Below, one piece after another: positions 58,349 to 64,000 of a stretch of 64,000 bases of DNA. The stretch's first letter is position 1, and every line of letters begins with the position of its first letter. This DNA comes from Tanypteryx hageni. Its lineage: Eukaryota; Arthropoda; Insecta; Odonata; Petaluridae. Under the pieces are notes generated by a model, which saw only the letters and a program-made list of their open reading frames with translations, searched no databases and was not told the DNA's origin. The stretch covers positions 66,977,211-67,041,210 of the forward strand of contig CM054116.1 of the NCBI GenBank assembly GCA_028673005.1, in the 5' to 3' direction. Both the position numbers and the translations under genes were made by a program.

Positions 58349-59360
58349 TCACATAATGCTATCGACAATTTCTTGTATCCTCTGCGAGTTACAGTGTGAT
58401 GCGTTCTTTGCAGCATTGACCCATTCGGACCTGTGTGTCAATTCTGGTTTAACTTGAGATCTTGAAGAATAACTGTATTCCTTTATTGATGAACGCTGCG
58501 CTAATATCGATGAAACTTGATTCCAGCAAGATGGTGTAAGTACAGCGGGCATGGTGTTGAACTTTTTGAAGGAAACAAAATGCTCTCTGAAAGATTCCGT
58601 GATGTCCATGGCGTGTAACTTGACCGTTTTTGTCATCTGATTTAAACCTATGCGACTAGTTTCTGAGGATATCTCAAAGACATAGAGATTTAAAAAAACA
58701 ATCCATGGCGGTTTTGCTTGGCCACTTTTGCCACGATTGGTAAAACGATCCAGGTAAAACCAATGCTCGACTTGAGCGGGAACGCATAGGAACGCCGTTC
58801 CACTTGATACAACATGAAGCCTATAGCGTTCCCGTTGTTAAGAAATCGGATAAGAATGTTTCAGGTGTTAATATATTTCAAAATGTCATGCTCGCGCGTA
58901 AGGATTTGAAATGTTACGTTAGCGATTTCAAGTTCGACCATAATCGTAAGTAACCAAATTGTCAGAATATCTGAACCAATGAGAACTGGTGTATGCATGT
59001 GTCACTTGCATTTCCAGTTAACAGTAGTTAACAAATGTTTTACTAGTAGGTAAGATTTGTTAAATTAATATATATAAAATAAAAACACTTTCAGTTATTA
59101 ATTTAATTCATGTATTGAAATAAAATGATGAATAAAACTCAAATAACTTTAAATAAAGCTAGCGTTCCCGTTTTTTAAATTTTCCAATGCGAATTTCTGA
59201 TGATTTGAAAGCGGCAAAAAGCATATTCAATCTCCAAAGTAAGTTTGCAGGCTTTACACTTTTCATTATCCTGCTTCGGCACGTCATTTCGCAAAGAAGA
59301 GGACATATTGAATGTTTCATCTTGACGACTGGATTTCCCAAGTGTACCGGTACTTTTCAT
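58349..59360 (-). pseudogene. unrecognised broken gene, split by a retroposon-like insertion
   Basis: I do not recognise this protein. The upstream part starts at ATG 59360 and includes a CKACKLTLE segment. Within it two frames overlap, so one small indel is likely. The second frame ends at 59173-59160 with KFKKRER. The downstream part (58836-58349, about 162 codons) contains RLHVVSSGTAFLCVPAQ, VEHWFYLDRFTNRG, KPPWIVFLNLYVFE and TESFREHFVSFKKF and ends at a stop at 58349. The parts are separated by a 323-bp insertion flanked by a 13-bp direct repeat, and both sides are in the same frame, so they were one gene. Domain, cellular role and origin (host or transposon) are unknown. Aromatic-rich, well-mixed composition differs from the low-complexity frames elsewhere. 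Confidence 0.55.
58837..59159 (+). mobile_element. 323-bp insertion with a 13-bp target duplication
   Basis: TAGCGTTCCCGTT occurs at 58824-58836 and again at 59160-59172, exactly flanking the segment. The right end is A-rich (AATAAAACTC....TTTAAATAAAG), which together with a 13-bp duplication suggests retroposition in plus orientation. No tRNA-like boxes were found, so it is not a standard tRNA-derived SINE. Confidence 0.7.
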
Positions 59361-59640
59361 AAATAATTAATGAGAATCTTACTGATTGTTTCCATTTAAT
59401 CAGAGAATGAAATGGTATGATGAGTCACCCTGCGCGAGCGATGCATGATCGATTGAATGAACTTAAATTTTCCCAGCAAGCGCAGCTGCAACTATAAAAA
59501 AACCTGCCCCAAGAAAATAACAAACAGAAAAAGAAATATCATGGGTGAAGGAAGAAAACCGAATCATTTGAGAATGAACAACGAACAAAAACATAACGCA
59601 GGTGCGCAATGATTTCATCCTTCAACCTGACATGAGAATA
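59361..59640. other. unassigned sequence
   Basis: Region upstream of the broken gene's ATG on the minus strand. No promoter element recognised. Confidence 0.4.
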
Positions 59641-60904
59641 CCTACGATCAGGGCCGTGCTTACCATGGGTGCAATGTCTGCATTGCACACGGGCGGCAGC
59701 ATCTAGGGAGCCGCAGTGAGCAGCAACCTTCAAAAGTTTAAGGCGGGTACAAACTTGAGCACAAACCCCCTACATTTATTGCTTTATTTTTTTTATCATA
59801 TTGGAGCAAGCCGAACCTAAATCGAAGACCGTTACTTTTTTAGTTCCTCTTTTTCTCGCGCATCCCTTTGGCATATTGGCAGTTGGTTGGGAGCAGTGTC
59901 GCTCTAGGCCCCAGAGATGGTAAAATACGTAGGAGGGGCCTGTAAATTACGTTGGGGCGACAGAGTTGTCGTATGAATGACAGCAAATAGGAGTAATGTC
60001 CCAATATTGTGTAATCTTAGAATTAGGGATATTCTAGGTGTTCAAAATAGTATGGCCGAAAATGGCAGCTTCTTGTAAGTTACTCTTTTATTACTCTATT
60101 TCCTGCTTGGAGCAAGCCTCTAAATTGCACGTATTCCTACCGCCAGACCCAAAACCCTTGCGGCATGTTTAATGTTTACAATATTCCTAGTCCCCAGTAT
60201 GAAAGTCTTCAAAAGCTATATTTTTTCGCAAGATGGCCATTTTTCTTTAACCCCACCTCAAGTTCTAACTTTTTAGCCTTGAAAGGCATTTTTAAGAAAG
60301 GATCCCAGCAGTCTTATGTTGACCTCTGTTGAAGTTGCGTCTATTTTTGTAAGTGTACATTTGTGTCAGCGCTTTCTTGCATTCAAAAAGTTATTCATCA
60401 ACAGTGAGAGTGATTTGTGTTTTTTGTGCAATCAAATTGGAAATGCCATCTTCAGAGCAGGATGTAAGTGCTCATAGTAATTTCAGTCAAAAAATCTTGA
60501 ATTCGATTTTAACGGTTCGTTTGAAAATGAAAGCAAGTTATTCGCTCTTTTCCAGAAGAAGTTTTTTATGTTAATCACAATCACACTTACAGGCATGTCT
60601 ATTGTTATGTAAAGAACCAATTATATCGATAACGAGAATTAAAGTTCACATAATAGTTTAAGGATGTTCTCTGTTCTGTCTTTGTTAAATTAAAGAGTGT
60701 TTAATTTGATGCCGTCGGTTCTGGTCAGTTCGATTGTATGGACGTTTTTTCCTCTGTAAACACAACTTTCATTCAATCAATCAATCATTTATCTGCTTCA
60801 TTTTCAATTTTCTTCTCTGATATTTTTCATAATTTTGTTTTTAAGTTTTGATTTTATTTCCATTATTAAAAATTAATCCTTGTTTTAGATGCCTGCTGGA
60901 AAGT

Positions 60905-61130
60905 GAACAACGACTTGCTCGTTTGATTTTATTGAAATCGGCTGCTCCTTCGATAAAAATGTACCGAACAAAACATATGTTAATTGATTAGTTCTACAAA
61001 TTAAGTTTAAAGATTTTTTGTTATAAGTGATATTTTACGAGATATAAAGAAAAGGTTATTTTTTGTCACCAGTAAAGTGTCATTCCCGATTAGACTACGT
61101 GCACCATTTATATCATTTTCTAACGGTTTG
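60905..61130 (+). repeat. dispersed repeat family, copy 3 (nested)
   Basis: Aligns with 13950-14155: shared TTTGATTTTATTGA, CGATAAAAATGTA, TAGTTCTACAAAT, ATATTTTACGAGATAT, CAGTAAAGT and ACCATTTATATCATTTTCT. It sits inside the hAT element, so this copy is younger than that insertion or came with it. Confidence 0.65.
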
Positions 61131-61149
61131 AAAAAAAATTAAATATAAA

Positions 61150-61695
61150 TCCCCGAGCTATCTTTGTGCCATGTTCTGCTCACACTCTTAACCTCGTTGT
61201 GAATGATGCTGCTAAGGTCACTAACGAATCAATCAATATCTTTATCACTGTTCAAGAAGTGTATAATTTTTTCTCTTCTTCTACGCACCGATGGGAAGTT
61301 ATGAAAAAACGTAAATATTCTGACATTAAAACCACTCTCTGATAAAAGATGGGAAAGCAGGATTGGAGCTATAAAACCATTACGATTCAATCTTCCAGAA
61401 ATTTACGATACGTTGTTTGAACTTCTTTCAGATGAAAATCTTGACTTAAACACAAAACAAATGGCACAGTCACTACGTATATTATTAACCCTTCCTGTTA
61501 CCGTTGCGTCTGGATAACGGTCATTCTCTAAATTAAAAACAATTAAAATTATTTACGATTATCCATGATGCAGAATAGGCTTTCATCTTTATCTGTTATA
61601 TCAATAGAACACGAGCTTTGCGAGAATTTAGATATTGATGATGTCATAAAACGCTTTTCCAATCTTAAAGCTCGCAAAGTAAATTTTTATTAAAA
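61150..61695 (+). pseudogene. hAT transposase remnant (ZMYM/DUF4371-type)
   Basis: The plus strand reads FVPCSAHTLNLVVNDAAK, the Cys/His block, then FFSSSTHRWEVMKK (conserved tryptophan after the ST.RW motif), KRWESRIGAIKPL after a frameshift, LLSDENLDLNTKQMAQSL, and the C-terminal block LLTLPVTVASG followed by a stop, then a second RSFSKLKTIK. The order matches the C-terminal half of the transposase at 15311-16675, but the sequence is clearly another family. Several stops and frameshifts make it dead. The N-terminal half with both catalytic aspartates is not readable. Confidence 0.85.
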
Positions 61696-61966
61696 TAAAT
61701 TTTTTGATAACCCACCTAATCATGTAACCAAAAAACCATGTAACTGTTTGTTGTATATTATAACACAAGCCTTTTCGCTTAGCATCGTTAAAAATGTTAA
61801 AATGTGAGTAATATACGATATATTAGTAACTAATAAATATGTTAATACCATTGTTATCAGTTTGCATATACTTTTTTTCGAGCTGCAATATTTTTAAAAA
61901 TTAGTTTGGGAAAATTCTGCTTCGCACACGGGCGGCACATATCCACGGCACGGCTGAGCCTACGAT

Positions 61967-63541
61967 GCAAATCCTCCGACTAAAGCTAAAAAACTAAAAA
62001 AATACATAAAAAGCTTTGCATGTTCGAGAATGAATATGAGAGAAAAGATCGACATGGAAGAGATTCGAGAGAACGTTTTACTCCCGAGAAACATTTAAAC
62101 GAGTTTTCTCCGCCATCCGAGACCGCGCATATTTCGAGGATCGAGCAGCCAAGAGGCGCCTTCCGAACACTTTTCACTCGCCGGGAAATACGTGGGGTTG
62201 AAGAGGAAAGAGGAGCGATGACGGAGTCAGGAGGCGGAGAGGGATGGGAAGGAAGACAGCTCGAGTAATTTGCCGCCGTAAAAACACGGTCTTGGTTTTT
62301 CGCTGGAATCTGGAAACGGAATGACGCGGCCATTCCGGAACTCCCTCTGTCTAGGATCGTGAACCTTTGTAACGCGGAACAAACAAAAACAAAAGCATGT
62401 CCTGCTCTACGTCTTCCTCAGAAAAGGAATAGCGCCCATATCGAAATGCTACCTCGAACCGGAAAGAGGAGCGGCGAAGAATAAAGGCGCTTTATAAATA
62501 TCCGGAGAGAATCCATTACTTTGGTGTAGAAGTAATTTTAATTTCGAATACAATTTTTCATAAGGAATTACCGAGTTCCAAAGAAAACGTACAAAAATAT
62601 AGTTTTAGACAATGTACATCTTTTTCTTCGATTACAAGAGTGAATTTTCATTCTGCATGGATGTTCGAGACAGATAATGCGCTTCATTGGCATGAATCCC
62701 GGCGTGGTTTGTAAGTAAAAATAATAAATGAGTTTAGTTTATCAAATGGGGGTATAGCTCGTACAATACCTACATAACATGTATGACATCACAACCATAG
62801 GTGATTACGGTTTCATTAAACAAAACGAGATGCCCATACACAAGCGATAAGTGTGATTTGAACAATTTCATTAATTTTAATCCCCATAAAAGCACATCTA
62901 CGTTTTCTATCACAGTTTAAAATTATCGAATTAGTTCCAATTAGTGTCACACACGACTCTTAGTTGCATAAACAAAAACAAGTGAAGATATAAAAATGAA
63001 TTTTTATAATAAACTTTTATATAGTTAAACCTTTAATATGAATAAACTCTATAATATATTTAAGATAACCTTTCCACTTGCATGAGCGTAAAAAGTTGCA
63101 AAAGTGTCTACCAGCTGTTGAGTGATGTGGGGGTCTCTATATTTAACCTTTAATCTTTTTAGAGTTGAGAGAATGGCAGACAGAAGTAGAGAACTCAGTG
63201 ACAAACCTAAGAATGTTTGGTATATAAGTAGTAAGAAGTTTGAGAGTTTATTTTGTTTCTTTAATGAAAATACTGACTTATCCATCCATATTGCTTAAAA
63301 TCAACGAAAATATACTGTTAGTTAAGAGCAATTCAGCTTTAGATACCTACTAGTAGGAGTGAAACTGTTAATCACCAACAAGGTTTTCAATGGCCTTTTC
63401 ATATGGAAAATAGTTTTCAAAATAATCTTAATAAAGATAAAAAGTTTTTAAGATAAATAAAACATTACTATCAATAATAATTATAAACGAAGTAAAGAAA
63501 GAGAGACGATTCTAGCCTGTAGTAACGCTACAGCTCTGTAG
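61967..63541. other. unassigned sequence
   Basis: A GC-richer stretch (62030-62520) is followed by AT-rich DNA. Frames up to 115 codons overlap on opposite strands and are unrecognised. Confidence 0.45.
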
Positions 63542-63625
63542 CTGATGAAGGAATAATTCCGAAAGCTTCTACGTTTGTGTTGTTTCTGTGTTTTAGTGTT
63601 CTTTTACATGTGTCGCTTCGACATC
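63542..63625 (+). ncRNA. hammerhead-ribozyme-like motif plus repeat tail, Penelope type
   Basis: 63542-63565 reads CTGATGAA, a perfect 4-bp hairpin GGAA-TAA-TTCC, and GAAAG, a complete hammerhead core with an extra A before helix II. Upstream, CTACA-GCTC-TGTAG (63528-63541) could form stem I. However, the base before it is G, which the classic cleavage rule disfavours. The following 60 bases align with the complement of 14226-14280. Catalysis is possible but unproven. Confidence 0.5.
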
Positions 63626-63686
63626 CCCGGGGCCTCGTCGTCTGATTGGTGAGTGTTCACTGGGTTTCCTCATCCCAACACCTTGT

Positions 63687-63688
<2 letters not shown>

Positions 63689-63743
<55 letters not shown>
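63689..63743. repeat. (AT)n microsatellite, about 27 units
   Basis: Uninterrupted AT dinucleotides over 55 bp. Confidence 0.98.
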
Positions 63744-63748
<5 letters not shown>

Positions 63749-64000
63749 GATGATTAAGATGCAATCAAATCCCGCCGTTTAATTATATTAAATCTGTGGG
63801 ACAGAAACGCCATGGTACTACTGTCTACTCCAGTACTTTCACATTTGTCAAACATTATCAAATAAACTGAAATGATGTAGTGCTATTAAAAAAGAGTGAA
63901 ACTGCATTACTTTCTCAAAAAATTAAAGTAGATATAGAATGTAGGAAGGTCTTCACTTATGCAAGTAATTTAAGAATAATTTGTTCAATGCGCCTCAAAA
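63744..64000. other. AT-rich unassigned sequence
   Basis: No gene seen to the window end. Confidence 0.5.

Larger units (their letters stand above)
59649..61958. mobile_element. decayed hAT element (2310 bp) with a nested repeat
   Basis: Left end CAGGGCCGTGCTTACC, right end GGCACGGCTGAG, with CACACGGGCGGCA just inside both ends. The flanks are both cctacgat (59641-59648 and 61959-61966), a perfect 8-bp target duplication. It carries plus-strand transposase remains at 61150-61690 and, upstream of them, an inserted copy of the dispersed repeat family (60905-61130). Confidence 0.9.

Noticed and set aside
1..64000. CRISPR array, prokaryotic operon or phage region
   Set aside because: No regularly spaced direct repeats, no dense same-strand genes and no ribosome binding sites. 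Transposon types and tRNA-derived SINEs indicate an animal genome.

Overview
This window is non-coding, transposon-rich DNA from a eukaryote, most likely an arthropod with a large genome. The evidence is a jockey-type LINE fragment, tRNA-derived SINEs, Penelope-type motifs and many hAT, pogo/Tigger and piggyBac DNA elements in an AT-rich background without operons or dense genes. I cannot name the species. No intact host gene is visible. The only long intact reading frame with a recognisable product is a hAT transposase at 15311-16675 on the minus strand.

Layout. 1-5 kb: a 5'-truncated LINE, a hAT transposase tail and a tRNA-derived SINE. 5-11 kb: GC-richer islands of polypyrimidine sequence with two small hAT elements. 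11-18 kb: the most layered part, with a Tigger-like element that contains a piggyBac coding fragment, itself split by a small hAT element, then a diverged tandem repeat that took in a full hAT element and a SINE. 18-31 kb: a head-to-head tRNA-like palindrome, five further hAT elements (at 21.6, 23.9, 24.9, 27.1 and 29.6 kb), an 18-bp perfect palindrome and a pair of SINE-like repeats. 31-47 kb: mostly unassigned sequence alternating between AT-rich stretches and pyrimidine-rich islands, with one small hAT element. 47-56 kb: two pogo-like elements that keep only the transposase C-terminal region, plus a strand-polarity switch from pyrimidine to purine near 51.6 kb. 56-64 kb: a hammerhead-like motif, a small hAT element, a LINE tail, an unrecognised broken gene split by a retroposon-like insertion, a decayed 2.3-kb hAT element, a second hammerhead-like repeat and an AT microsatellite.

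The genes do not form a pathway. The organising feature is successive transposon insertion, and target-site duplications and nesting let the order of several events be read directly. The hAT superfamily dominates, with about fifteen elements or remnants. Five of them have perfect 8-bp target-site duplications. The most interesting items are the recent hAT element together with its internally deleted relative, the Tigger/piggyBac/hAT nest, the unrecognised interrupted gene near 58.3-59.4 kb, and three hammerhead-ribozyme-like motifs.
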